Source of the DNA: Thuidium tamariscinum
Taxonomy: Eukaryota > Streptophyta > Bryopsida > Hypnales > Thuidiaceae
Assembly (NCBI GenBank): GCA_947034885.2
Contig: OX344752.2
Location: 3,658,001-3,722,000 of the forward strand
Reading direction: 5' to 3'
Length of the DNA: 64,000 bases
Part shown: piece by piece, positions 12,028 through 24,055 of the stretch
Position numbering within the stretch: position 1 is the stretch's first letter
How the letters are laid out: every line of letters starts with the position of its first letter
Translations under genes and position numbers: made by a program
The notes under the pieces: generated by a model
The model's input: the letters and a program-made list of their open reading frames with translations, nothing else
What the model was told of the DNA's origin: nothing
Database searches by the model: none

Positions 12028-13770
12028 AAGAACAGTTGCTAGAATGGTAAGCAACTCACTTTTGCCATGGCTGTAGTAGATGTTGACTACAACATTGGAG
12101 GAGGAGCCAAGAATTTGGGCATACTACCTTCTACACTTCGAGATCACATGCATGATAAAACTTTGAAACTTAAGAGACGGCGACAAGGGGTGCTAAGGGT
12201 TCTAGAAGAAGCATCTCTTGTCAAGTTGATGATTGAAATGCAAAAGTACACAAATCCAATAAGCGTTTTTGAATTGAATAGGAAGGTAGCAGAGATGATA
12301 GAAGACCAACTTATACTTTTTTTGGACTGAATCCCCGATTTAGGTTGGCTAAGGTGGTTTTGTAGGCAACACCTAGAGCTCAGTCTTAAATCAGTTCAAA
12401 GCTTGGAAGATGGTCAAGCTAAGAGTTTGAATCCAAGCAGCTTTGCATCGTTCTACAACAATTTGCACACTGCATATGAGGTACACAAATACAACCCCTC
12501 TCACATTTGGAATGCAGATGAGTCCAGTGCTCAAGCTAGTAGGGGAGGAGGAGGAACTCTTGTATTTGCCAAGAAAGACAACCAATCTGTTCATAGGGTG
12601 ATACCAAACAGCAAAGAACACCTCACAGTCTTATCATGTGTAAATGCAAAGGGCCTGTCCATACCAAACTACTACATTTTCAAAGGTAAATACAAGCTTA
12701 GAAATTTTATTATTAGATGAAAAGGTGTCTCTTGTTTTGCAATGCAAAGCAATAACTGAATGACGGTCTTCTTTTTCTCAGCTTGATAACTCATTTCTTG
12801 AATAAATTGAAAGATAGCTATGGCATTTCTAAAGAGAACATGCACCTACTTATTCTAGACAACCACGATTTACACGTGACTTTGGAAGTTGTCGACAAGA
12901 CTTACGATGTAGGTTTGGACATCATTACGCTTCCTAGCCACACAAGCTATAGATTACAATCTTTAGATGTGAGCATTTTTAAGCCTTTCAAAACTACATT
13001 CCGAGCATGTAGAGATAGATGGTTTGTTCAAAATAGAGGCAAAGGAGCAAGCAAAGAAGTTCTAGTAGAGTGGGTGTTCATTGAACTACCAAAGGCATTC
13101 ACCCTACATGACATCAAAAGTGGGTTTGCAGCAACTGGAATATGGACCTTGCTGCGTCCAACAGTAATGGATCCCTTCATGAAACCTAGTTCATGTTATA
13201 TAGTGCCAGTGTCTCTATAAGAAGAGCAGTATTCAATTTCAAAGGAAGAAGAAGATGACTATGATGATGTTGAAGGAGGGAGTGTAGAGCTTTCTTACGG
13301 AACAAGACCACAATATTTCATGCAAAAGTTTGGCAATGAAAGTGGAGCTTCCGAAGACATAGAAAGTAATGTCCCTGATATGGAGAATGCTACTTGCCGT
13401 GAACTTTTTCTACTACCTCAAGTCGACCCCCTTCCACAAAAACAAGCTAAAGCAAACTAAGGTGCCATTCATTGACTATATGAAGTCTATATTGATGACA
13501 TTAGACAATTACATTGCAGTAATGACTGCAAAAGCGGAGAGGAAAGAAACAATGGCAAAAGAGCAAAATGAATGCCGAATTGCAATGCAATTTCGGAAAG
13601 TAGGACAAGAAGAGGAAAGAAACCAACTTGAAGCATAGAGAGTTCTGCGACGCATTCAATCAGATAGGTGGAAAGGTGAACGTCAACAAGAGAAGCATCA
13701 GAAGAAAATATATCGTGAACGGCGAGCCTTTGCAGCAATGCGGGGCACTAGGGCAAGCATTGACATCTAG
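12028..13770 (+). pseudogene. broken pogo-like (DDE_1, Tc1/mariner superfamily) transposase
   Basis: Similarity to plant pogo/Tigger/jerky-type transposases runs through the region. From 12067 a Psq-type helix-turn-helix reads YNIGGGAKNLG...STLRDHM, and a second DNA-binding part contains GWLRWFCRQHLEL. The catalytic domain shows the first acidic residue in IWNADES (about 12506), the second in LLILDNHD (about 12850) and the third in RLQSLDVSIFKPFK (about 12950). The Asp residues are kept, although the second motif reads DNHDLH instead of the usual DNHGSH or DGHNSH. The frame is broken by in-frame stops at 12328, 12718 and 12757, a one-base loss near 12785 and a stop at 13218. Beyond that an acidic tail (KEEEDDYDDVEGG) and a lysine/glutamate-rich part in another frame (13369-13638) continue. 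It cannot make a transposase. No terminal inverted repeats were identified. Confidence 0.85.
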
Positions 13771-14569
13771 GCATGATTAGGTTTCTGCGGCAAAGTAGAC
13801 GTGGGCTATGGAAAGAAGCAGGTAGTTTGAATATGGCCAAGCAACGGAAAACCATCATGGGTTAGCTTGCCTCACAGATGCAACCTACCTTAGCGGTTAT
13901 AGAGACTGTCAAACTCTATACATTATAAAGGCCTCCACTTTTGATTGCCTCGTTTTTTATCCTTGGCAGTTGGCACATGTTTTATTCATATTGTATAGTT
14001 GATCACTTTTGGCATAGGCCCACGTTGTTTTTTAGGACTTTTGCTTGGTAGTTATAAGTGCTTCTTCTACGTATGTCAAGGTATTGTAGCACTAGTTCAA
14101 CAGTAGTCATGAGCAGGTCTGACTGCATTCACATTCTATGTAACCACACTCTATAGGTATGAATATAATTTATATGATTTTCTATTTTGAAAAATCATTA
14201 TTGTTTCCACTTGTTTGCAATTGAAATTCGGTAACTTCTAATATTTTTGATTCCCTATTGTGTACTGGACTTACTCTTCACTAATCTCTATATATTGCTT
14301 CCTTTATTCCTGGACCCTTATTTCCTTATAAATGGGTGCTCCCACCTTATAAGTTTCATTTTCTTAACCTCCAAAGGACTAGCTTGCTAAACTTGGCAGC
14401 ATAGGAATTTTGAATAAGTACATGTGACTAGAGGTTTCCATGATTTGGGTCCAAACTTTAATAGGACATTTATACCTTTCATGTGTATTAAAATTTAGGA
14501 AATTTAGATATATGAATAAAAAATCATCACCTAATATGTTGTTGTTTTATGTGAATAGGCAAGTTGAGT
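13771..14569. other. intergenic DNA beyond the pogo pseudogene
   Basis: Balanced composition falls back to AT-rich. It may hold the 3' untranslated part and terminal repeat of the pogo element, but I could not find a matching inverted end upstream. Confidence 0.35.
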
Positions 14570-16239
14570 AGATTAAAAAAATCACTTTTTTAAGAAACAA
14601 GAATTTGAAAGTGTTTTTTCATATTTGTATATAAATCCTACACTCGAGTCAAATTTGTCAAAAAATAATTCAATAAATAAAATAATTGAATATGGTGTAT
14701 AATGAAATTCTCAAAAATTCTCATGCAACATAATTGAAATGTATAAAATTTCACTGAAAAAAATTTGAATTTTGAAAAAATATTAAAAAATATAATATAA
14801 AAAATAATATGGTATGAGCTATATTTTTAGTGCAATGATGTTGTAAACTTAAGTTAGTCACCATCTTAATCAAGACCTACTACTACAATTATGAAAATTT
14901 GGTGAAGCCTTGAGTATCACAGTAATGACCACAATGAAGCTATGAAGACCTTGCCAAAAGTTAAGAAATAAGAAATATCTATTGTTATGAAATTCTGAAA
15001 ATTCTAAATGCAATTAACAAAAGGGAATTTCACGCAAGAAGAAATGATTTTGTGTGGAATCTAACGAATCTAAATTCAACGTACGATACATGGAAAGCTT
15101 TTAATCATTTAATTTTGATCAATGAGTCAAAAGTTATGAGGAGTTGTTGTTTGTGAATAGTTATGCATTTTCTATTCTAAAATAAACTTGGAAGTCTATT
15201 ATTTTTCTTGACTTTCAATATATTTTTGAAAAAAATAAAATTAGGATGTACATTGTTAATAGAAACATTGCAACTTTTGGATCAATGCTGCTAGTATGTG
15301 AGCATGAAAGTGTGAGCATGTGAGCCTTGAACATATATATATAAGTATGTATCATGTAACCAATGAAAATGTTTATAACATAATCACCTATGATATAGGT
15401 ACTTATAGCATATATATACTATTAACATGAAAGATTAACTTACTATAATATAGACACTTATATCATAGGTGTATAGTTTTTTAGGCAACAACGCTAGTAT
15501 GTAAGTATAGAAGTGTGAGCCTATCAACCTTAAGCTTAAGTATAAGTAAGTGTCCCACACTCATTGAAGGTGTTTATAAGATAAACACCTAAAATATAGG
15601 TGTTTAGAATATTAATATACTATAACCATTGATGTGTCTATAATATAGGCACCTATATTATAGGTGTATGGAATTCTAGGTTCATAGGCTCACACTCTCT
15701 ATGCTCACATACTAGCAACCGTGGTCTCCTAGGCTCCTAGGCTCACACTTTTATGCTCATATAACAACAATTTCTTTTGGATTGGCATTTTTCAATTCTA
15801 TAACTAAATTGTTAGTAGTTTTGTATTTTGAATCATTATCTAGTTCTTTCTATTGACTATTTTTTTCCTATATATGTTGTATAATTCCAAATAATCTAAA
15901 AAATTCAAACATATATTGAACTTGACTTGAAAAATGAATTTAAAGAGTATTCACCATTTTAGACATTTTTTTCATAGATTGAAAATGTGAGCTTGTGAAG
16001 AGCAACTACTTGGTTTTTTTGTAGGGTCTAAAAAAAGATTTATATGAATTTGAAAGCTCATATCTTCTAATCCACGGAGTGGAAATTTCTGAAAAATTTT
16101 CCACATATTTTCAAGTTAGCATACTACAACATTCTATGGTTATATGTGTTTTAAAATGTGTCTCTTCTAAAGTTTGGTACATTTACTAGAAATGGTAGTT
16201 TTAGAACAATTTTAGTGAAACCATAGTCAAGGAACTTAA
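14570..16239 (+). mobile_element. TTAA-bounded element (family F1), interrupted by a Mutator-like insertion
   Basis: The segment matches the inside and right end of the complete element at 35047-36006: AAAATCACTTTTTTAAG near 14578, ATTTTGATCAATGAGTCAAAAG near 15112, and after the insertion TTTTGAATCATTATCTAGTTC and a right end reading GTGAAACCATAGTCAAGGAAC before TTAA at 16236-16239. The 15283-15773 insertion splits it. The left end is not clear, so 14570 is approximate. There is no coding capacity. Confidence 0.5.
15283..15773. mobile_element. Mutator-like non-autonomous element with 9-bp target duplication
   Basis: The identical 9-mers CTTTTGGAT at 15274-15282 and 15774-15782 flank a 491-bp segment. 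Its ends are inverted repeats of about 36 bp containing TGTGAGCATGAAAGTGTGAGC on the left and the complementary GCTCACACTTTTATGCTCA on the right. A 9-bp duplication is characteristic of Mutator-type insertion. The interior is partly a direct dimer: the phrase CTAGTATGTGAGCAT/CTAGTATGTAAGTAT recurs near 15291 and 15499. It encodes nothing. The comparison with the intact element at 35047-36006 shows that it interrupts an older repeat. Confidence 0.85.
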
Positions 16240-16412
16240 CCCCTAAGCGCTCAAGCGACCATTTTTTGGTTGCTGCAGCTTTGGGCATAATTTTCGAGCT
16301 ACATATTGTGCTTCACATTATCTTCTTTGGTGCTAACTTCAAAAATTTATAGAACTTATACTTTATTACACATTTGTGTTTTGTCCTGTATCCTTGGGCT
16401 TTTAGGGGTTAA
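16236..16412. mobile_element. short TTAA-bounded element
   Basis: The segment is bounded by TTAA followed by CCCCTAAGCGCTCAAG on the left and by GGGCTTTTAGGGG then TTAA (16409-16412) on the right. It is 177 bp long and looks like an internally deleted relative of the repeat that begins at 8904, sharing CCATTTTTTGGTTG and CACATTATCTTCTTTGG. Alternatively 16236 and 18130 are the outer ends of one longer element that includes the foldback insertion. Confidence 0.5.
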
Positions 16413-16555
16413 GGGAATAATTCAAATGGAATGACTCAAAGCTTTCCATGTAATTATATTCATAAATCTAGAAAGTCGATTCTAATTTTTGGTTATAAAA
16501 AAAGTGATTCTTTTGTGGTTTGCATGCATTGTCTATGTGAAGAAATAAACTATAT

Positions 16556-17964
16556 ATTGTACAGTGGGCTACCAATCAAAATATCGTTTTCGCATTTGCA
16601 GTGAGAAAAAATTTCAATACTGTCAACTTTAAAAGACTCTTGAGAGGTCAAAAATTGGTATTTTACCACGAAATGTTTACCAAAGCATCATCTTTAAGTT
16701 ACTTATATATATAGCAAATTTCAAAGCCAAAAGATTCACCAAAAAAAAGTTATTCAAAATCTACCAACATGGGTAGTGGTGAGAAACACTTCACTACTTT
16801 CAACTTTGACACCGTCCTAAGGATTAAGTTTTTCTTCTATTACCATGGAATTTTTGTCATGAAACAATCTCTATGTTATTAATATTTATAAAAAATTTCA
16901 AGGTAAAAAAATGTTTTTTTAGGAAGATATTTGAAATCTCCCAACAAGTGTAGTTTTGAGAAAGTTTTCACAATTGTCAACTTTGACACCTTCCTAAGGG
17001 CTGGAAAATTGGTTTCTTACCATGAATTTTTTTTGTGAAGTCATCTCTATGTTGATAATATGTGCTACAAATTTCAAATTCAAATTAATTACCAAGAAAA
17101 AGATATACAAAATCTCCCAACATGTGTAGTTGTGAGGAGGAGTTTTTGAGCCCTTAGTATAGTGTTATTTTGTGGAGCAAAGTTTGACACGAATGTAAAA
17201 ACTCAACCTTACAACTGCACATGTTGAGAGATTTTGAATATCTTTTTTTGGGTAAGTGTTTTGAAGTCGAAATTTAAAACATATATTACCAACGTAAAGT
17301 TGATCTTATTCAAAAAAATTCATATTCAATAGACAAATTCTCAGCTCTTGGGAGGGTGTCAAAGTAAGCAATAGTGAAAATTTTCTCACAACTATGCATG
17401 TTAGGAGATTTTGTATATCTTTTTCTTTGTAATTAATTTGAATTTGAAATTTGTAGCACATATTATCAACATAGAGATGACTTCACAAAAAAAATTCATG
17501 GTAAGAAACCAATTTTCCAGCCCTTAGGAGGGTGTCAAAGTTGACAATTGTGAAAACTTTCTCAAAACTACACTTGTTGGGAGATTTCAAATATCTTCCT
17601 AAAAAAACATTTTTTTACCTTGAAATTTTTTATAAATATTAATAACATAGAGATTGTTTCATGACGAAAATTCCATGGCAATAGAAGAAAAACTTAATCC
17701 TTAGGACGGTGTCAAAGTTGAAAGTAGTGAAGTGTTTCTCACCACTACCCATGTTGGTAGATTTTGAATAACTTTTTTTTGGTGAATCTTTTGGCTTTGA
17801 AATTTGCTATATATATAAGTAACTTAAAGATGATGCTTTGGTAAAAATTTTGTGGTAAAATACCAATTTTTGACCTCTCAAAAGTCTTTCAAAGTTGACA
17901 ATATTGAAAAAAATTTCATTGCGAATTCAAAAACGACATTTTGATTGGTACCCCACTGTACAAT
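16556..17964. mobile_element. large foldback element built of ~178-bp units, family A copy 1
   Basis: A 1409-bp inverted repeat with perfect ATTGTACAG/CTGTACAAT ends, centred near 17260. Each arm consists of diverged repeats of about 178 bp marked by the phrase CAACTTTGACACC (near 16620, 16800 and 16978 on the left, and its complement near 17350, 17530, 17708 and 17888 on the right). Units also share an ATCTCTATGTT phrase and a CCAACATGTGTAGTTGTGAG-like phrase. Flanks of eight bases, AACTATAT (16548-16555) and AACTATCT (17965-17972), agree at seven positions and may be an 8-bp target duplication. A transcript could fold into a very long hairpin. There is no coding capacity. Related copies are at 29317-30301 and 63579 onward. 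Confidence 0.8.
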
Positions 17965-18130
17965 AACTATCTTACAATGTAGTCAAAAGTTTAAAAAATT
18001 TGTATTGTAAAGCTTCTCTTCTTCTACATGTCGTGTAAAAATTTCAAGAGAAAAAGAATTCCATTCATAGTGAGTTGCCCTAAATCACTATGTTGCCAAA
18101 AAAAACATGGCTTGGTGCTTTAGGGGTTAA
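17965..18130 (-). repeat. end of a TTAA-bounded element (family F1, inverted)
   Basis: Read on the minus strand from TTAA at 18127-18130, the sequence matches the left end of the 35047-36006 element, including a phrase like CAACATAG, GCTCACTATGAATGGAA and a later CTATATAGTCAAAAG-like run. The foldback element at 16556-17964 probably inserted into this copy. Confidence 0.6.
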
Positions 18131-20791
18131 GATTGAAAATTAAATTAAATTATTTTTTATCTTAGACTCTCAACTTAGTTCTTCATTGAATATTTTAAAC
18201 CTCAAAACTTTGTAGTGCAAAATTAATAATGTCAATCTTGAAAGTTCAAAGTCAAATAATCTAGCCATGGTGCAAAAACTTGCATTAGATGTTTTTTGAA
18301 GGTTCCATAAGAGGATTTTCAACTTGTGTAGAAGACTGCAAATTCCTGGACTGTGGGAACTTGCTGAAAGCTGCCACAAAGGCAATCTAATGTGGCTAGG
18401 CGACTGTCACATTAGATATTAATATTTAATTAATATTTTAATATATTTTCAAAAAAAAATTAAATTTTTTTAAAAATTATTTAAATAATATTTTATTTAA
18501 AATTTAAAATTTTAAGATTTAAAATTAATTTAAAATTGTTATTTAATTTGACGGGTTCACTGACTAGGGAACAGGGCTAAAATGGTCTCTCAGAGCCCTG
18601 GAAAATCCTCTTATATAGGAGACTGTTTCAGAGTTGTTCCCTAAAACTCTTCCTTATGTAGTCAACTAGCTATTCCTGGTCTAATTTTTTGAATTGAAAA
18701 ATTTCAGAACGAATGAATGAATTGAAATTTTATTTTTTTATTTTTTTCAAAAAATAATTTAAAAATATTTGATAATTAATCAACATTATCTTTTATCTAC
18801 ATAGGATTGCTTAGGTGTTAGAATTTTCAACATTCCAAATGTGTTCCCACAATTTGGGAACCCACAATCTTCTAAAGACCTCCCAAAACATCTAATGATT
18901 TATTCACTTTAAATGTAAATATCTTACAATTCATGAGGTCAAATTTCTTAAAACTTATTTTGCACATTCTTATACTAATTAGATGTAAGATCATATAGTT
19001 AGATGTGAAAAAATCCATTGTTGAATTTCTTTTACTCTTTGCAATAGAAATGGCAAATTTGAGTGTTTTTTTGGTAAAAAAAAAAGGTCTTGGTTCTTTA
19101 GAGGTTAAATTTTTTTAATATTCTATACAAAGACAAATGTAAAAAAAAGCAAAGAAGAGCAATTGAAATTATACATGTTTGACAAAGTATCAATTTGTTA
19201 TGAATTTTTGAAGGAAGTGTTATCTATCATAGTCCAAAAGAGTCTTTAGACTACCTCTACAACAACAAAAAGTGTACTTTTCTATAGTGATCATCTTACT
19301 TGCCTAAAAGAGTCACAACATTTTCTAACATGGTCACATACATGAAGGCTTGAAATCACCTCTATTATAATATGACTGCAATGGATTATTGTGTAGTCTT
19401 TGGAATACGTCTTTTGTTCATAATTGATTGTTTTACCTTATATTCATACACATCTATCCATTTATCATTGCTATTTTCTATAGTTTATTACACTGATTTA
19501 TCTTACTAGTATGTGTAACCCTAATTTATTACAATTACACAATTTTTAATTCGTCTTTGCTACTGACTAGTGCAAGTTGAAATATTATTGTATTGAACTA
19601 ATTTCCACAAAAATAAAACTTTGTAGTAATATTGATTTCTTAAGTGACACTAATTTTTCCCTCACTAATTGGACAAATTTACATTATTCTTAGAGATAAG
19701 TCTAACCTCCTCAGAGGTTAATTATTATTTGCAACTATAGGATTATAATCTTCAAATTAATTAGATGTTGCAAAGAAATGGTAAGGGTGGTCTTTTTGTT
19801 TGTTACCCTAAATTTGCTTTTGTGATAGTGTTTTCATATCTTGTTTGTTTTTTAGTTTTTTTATATTGGAAATTCTTAGAAATAAAATCTATTTTGGTTG
19901 TACTTCATTGTCTGTACCAATAGGATTGCACTCAATCTTCAAAAGATTATATTTACTTTTTGTCTATATATACTATTTTTTGTTCTTCAATTATATGTTA
20001 AATTCTTCTTAATTCTATTAGTTTAAAATTTGATTCTTTGCCTTTTCTTCACTTTTGGTATCAATACAAGAAAAGGTGGTCATCTTTTTCAATTGAGATG
20101 AGTGGCAAAATGGATTTGTGCTTATATAGGATTTTAGAAGTTTCAATTGATGAGGAAGTGCTACAAATTTAAAAAACAATTCTTTTACATAAAATATTAT
20201 ATTACATTATGTATCATTATGATTCCTAAATCATTAATCTATTTCCCTAAAAGATCTATTTAATGAAAAGGATCCCAAAATATACTATAATTTAGAGAAA
20301 GGTTTGAAGAATTTAGTCGTAGTAGAAATTGACTTTGGAATCCATTTAGCAAATAAAATGTCCTTACTAGGATTTCATCTTGACATTTCCATTGTAGTTT
20401 GATACTTTGATTGATAATATGTTAAACCTAATTATTCATTCCATAAATATGTACACAACAGTATGGTAATGATTAAGAAATTCTTACAAAATTGTAATCA
20501 ATTAGATGAAGAATGTTGTGGCAAAATTTAATGCAAGACTTAGAAGCTTTGATGAAGAAGCTGTAACACTTAATTGGTAAAATTTATGCTAAGAAAAAGG
20601 CAACCTATTAGATATACTCTTATATCGAGAGAGTGCTATAGCATATTATTTTAACATTCAAGTGCCTTATCCATTGTACGAACAAAAGTAGGTTTTACAA
20701 CACCTAAACACAATTCCACCACAAGTAGTATCCTATTTATTATATAAAAGGTAACATTGTTCCAATTTGTCATGTCCATAGTAAAAATTTG
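18131..20791. other. AT-rich DNA with repeat fragments, no gene
   Basis: The part from about 18930 to 19108 resembles the right half of the 35047-36006 element and ends in AGAGGTTAA at 19101-19108. The part 19500-19680 (GCAAGTTGAAATATTATTGT and AAGTGACACTAATTT) resembles 33480-33570. I see no protein-coding signal. The open frame at 18170-18385 has no family resemblance. Confidence 0.45.
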
Positions 20792-23614
20792 TTAACCTTT
20801 GAAAGACGGACTAGGTGGCCATAGAAATCATGCATTTTGATACCTTGTGACATCATCTATTTTGAATAAACCATATATACTTACACTACTAGAAATGGGG
20901 GGTATATATGACTGCAGCGAATGACTAATATATGACTCACTGTCTGGTCTGACTCAAAAATGATTGATACCTCTATAATTGCACCAAAGTTTGTTCTACA
21001 GTTTTTCAGAGTCATTTTCTAGTCATTTTTTGCAACTCAAGGATGAAGACCTTACAGAGGGGGACGGTCACAGTAGACATTCATTGAAATTGGAGTACAA
21101 AGAATGGGGGAGAACCTTTTTAGATGCCCTAGTTTTGAGCTAGTCATTAATTATGACTAATCTGTACTATTGTGCAACTTAAATATGACTTTAGGGTCAT
21201 TGGATGGCCCCATTGCAATTTTTTCTAAGAGGACGGGCAGGGCAGCATGCTGACATGGACAATAGTCGTGCTAATGTTACTGGGACACGACTGCGTATTA
21301 CTACACCATGACTACATCATGACTTCAACGTCTTTTTTGTTTGGAAAGTAAGTTTTAGAGTTTGGATCACTTAGGCTTTTTGCTAACGTGGAGGCTTATC
21401 ATTGTAGAGTGACTAAACTACAACTACTACAGTTTAAGAAAATGATGCAAAGCAATGGGACTTCATTAGCGGATTTAAAGTACGTAGCTTTAAAGCATTG
21501 TGTGTTCATTGCAATTGCTAAATGAGTAATTGTGACTTGGAGGGATCATCTTCCCACCTCAACAACTACTATGCAACTATTGTTTAAAATGCTAAGGTAC
21601 TTTCAATATAGTTTTAAACAATAAAATTCACATTAGATCTACTTGGCAACAAATCAACTCATAAGTGTGCCAAGTTTGAAGATGTTGGACAACTAAAACA
21701 TGACATGCAAAGTACAATTCTATTGCATTTGCGCTAACTAATAATCTTCTAGTTAGCAACTACAATGGCATATGCAATTTCGGATTTTCTAACACTTACA
21801 CTCTTGAGTTGATAAATTCTTTCTAATTTCTCTACTCTTTTTTTTTTTCATTTTCAAAAACATTTTTTTCCAATAGAATATTTTTTTTGTCTTTCTTCTT
21901 GAAAAGATGCATTACTAATGGGCTTTCTTTTTGTTGGTGTATATTATTCTTTTCCTTAAGGTCCATTTGTATGGTTTATTTAAACTCCTATTGATTTGCT
22001 GATAATGAATTCTAAAAATTTGCACCATTATCATTGCACTATTTTTGAATACTTCATTTCATTCACATTTGAATTACTATCTGAAGGGTCTCAATAAAGT
22101 TACACTAAAGTATTCAGATAAATCTAATGCTCAACCTAATGACAATTGTTAAAACCTATTTCTCCCTTGTACAAATGACAGCATTGCTACTCGAGTTTCA
22201 CTAAAGAATGACTTTTTGTAACTACTAAATGACTTCTTATGACTACTAAATGACTGCTCAAAAGTTTCCAAATATTGTACAACTACTCCACTACTACTTT
22301 GGCATGTTGTGCATTATAATTTATTTCACTACTTGCAAACATTTTATACATCAATTGTTGCACTTTTATTGCATGAAGTGAGGAAACTTAATACAACTAT
22401 GTATATCCTTGTTTGGAGGAAGTCAACTATAGGTGACCCTTGCATTCTTCCTATACCAATCCTTTTTAAAATCTTTTATCAAATTTATTTATAACTTTTG
22501 ATTAGAGGCTTGAAATCTAAAATGAATTTTTGGAGATGAAAGTGAGATTAATTTACTAACTTTCATTAGTTCAATGTTTTTTGCAAAAAGTTAATTTACT
22601 ATGCCTTAATTAGGTCTGAAATTTTACTTAAAATACAATTCCTGCATTTTACATATCCCAAATGGTTTGCCTTGCCTTCTACTTTTCCAATCCTATAAAG
22701 AGCTTTTCATTTCATTTCTAGACACTCATACACTAAAAGCTTTAAGAAGCTATGTGACACGTGTACCAAATATGATGTATGGTGTATTATATGATTTTTT
22801 ATTATGTATGGCATATTGTGTATGGTGTATAATTATATATGGCATATTGTATATGGTAAATCATTGTAATACTTTAAATGTGCTTATATGTAACTATAGA
22901 ATGACTATAAAATGACTAGCCACATGCCCACATGTCAATCCATTTACAAAATGCAAAGACTCCACTATGACTAAAAAATAACTCCTTAAATGTACTGACA
23001 TGTCAGACTAGTTAGACTGCTCATTGACATCATCACAACTGCATAGTGACTTCAAAACGACTCAGTAAATGCACTTACATGTCAGACTTGTCAGACTGTC
23101 ACTGACTGTACTACAACTACTACACAACTACTAAGTGACTCTGACGTGGACAGCCACGTCAGCCTTGGTCGACTGCCCCACAACTACAAAATCACTACAA
23201 AATTAGGTGATGTGGAAGGGTCACCAAAAAATTCTACTAAAAAAAGGCAGCAGCCCGAACTTTTTAGAAAATTTTCCTTAAAACTTCATGTGCTATGTAG
23301 ACTCTTTCATCCAAGTCTGAAGTCGTTGGTGATAATAGGATTAGAGTCATTTAAAGAATGACTTGTCCACAATGACTCCAAGGCCCTAAGTCACTGTGCA
23401 GTCATTTTTGTCCTAAATGACTTCAAAAAAGTCATTTACTGGAGTCATATATACCCCCCAATTCTTGTAGTGTTATTGGAAGTCAAAGTATCATAGAAGA
23501 TCTTCCCTTTCCACCCTTCATATTGAGAGTGAGTAGTTGCACTTTTGTCCTATAAGGAAAGACTATTTGTCATCTATTAGACACTAAAAGTCTACCATGG
23601 TGTTTAAGGGCTAA
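20792..23614 (-). mobile_element. short TTAA-bounded element (family F3) carrying a CACTA insertion
   Basis: The outer parts 20792-20883 and 23473-23614 together align, inverted, with the uninterrupted 203-bp element at 43178-43380. Shared phrases include TGGCCATAGAAATCATGCAT, TTTTGATACC, TGACATCATCTA and GTTGCACTT. The left boundary is TTAACC; the right boundary has decayed to GGGCTAA. The 2589-bp CACTA element splits it at a point where the intact copy reads straight through. Confidence 0.8.
20884..23472. mobile_element. non-autonomous CACTA transposon, 2.6 kb
   Basis: The left end CACTACTAGAAATGGGGGG and the right end (complement CACTACAAGAATTGGGGGG) form inverted repeats with three mismatches over about 34 bp. 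The identical triplets TTA at 20881-20883 and 23473-23475 are the 3-bp target duplication expected of CACTA (En/Spm) elements. The interior is crowded with short ATGACT/AGTCAT motifs in both orientations, which fits the subterminal transposase-binding repeats of the superfamily. I found no transposase; the open frames at 22309-22494, 22667-22915 and 23146-23361 show no such similarity. It must rely on an enzyme encoded elsewhere. Confidence 0.9.
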
Positions 23615-23749
23615 GGACTCATCTACATTGATATGTACATTAACATGTAGGTAGAATAATTGAAGTGCATTGGTAAATTTGTTGTTATCACTTTGTTTTG
23701 GTTTGTTTCTTCGGCATTTTGGGCAATATCGAGGATTTCATGCAATAGT

Positions 23750-23790
23750 GATAAAATGTGACAATGGAAATGTGAGCATGTGATCCTTAA

Positions 23791-23881
<91 letters not shown>

Positions 23882-24055
23882 TAGACATCCTACAACCATT
23901 GAAAATTTAATATAAACACCTATAATATCGTTATCTTTAACATTGTTACATTATAATTATAGAAGGTTTTTATAATAGACACCTATACCATAGGTGTGCG
24001 GTCTTTGAGGCCCATCGACTTATGCTCCTAGGCTTACACAATAGCAACCTTTGGA
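23750..24055. mobile_element. second copy of the Mutator-like family with expanded AT repeat
   Basis: It resembles 15283-15773: TGTGAGCATGTGATCCTTAAGC followed by AT repeats on the left, CACCTATAMYATAGGTGT in the middle and ATGCTCCTAGGCTTACAC on the right. It is shorter than the first copy. The left end and target duplication could not be placed, so the boundaries are approximate. Confidence 0.55.
23793..23879. repeat. (AT)n microsatellite, about 43 repeats
   Basis: Eighty-seven uninterrupted bases of alternating AT. It lies in the left arm of a Mutator-like copy, at the place where the related copy near 15335 has only a few AT units, so it expanded after the element was copied. Confidence 0.95.

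Noticed and set aside
20884..23472. Possible transposase gene inside the CACTA element
   Set aside because: The longest open frames are below 90 codons and show no similarity to En/Spm-type transposases.
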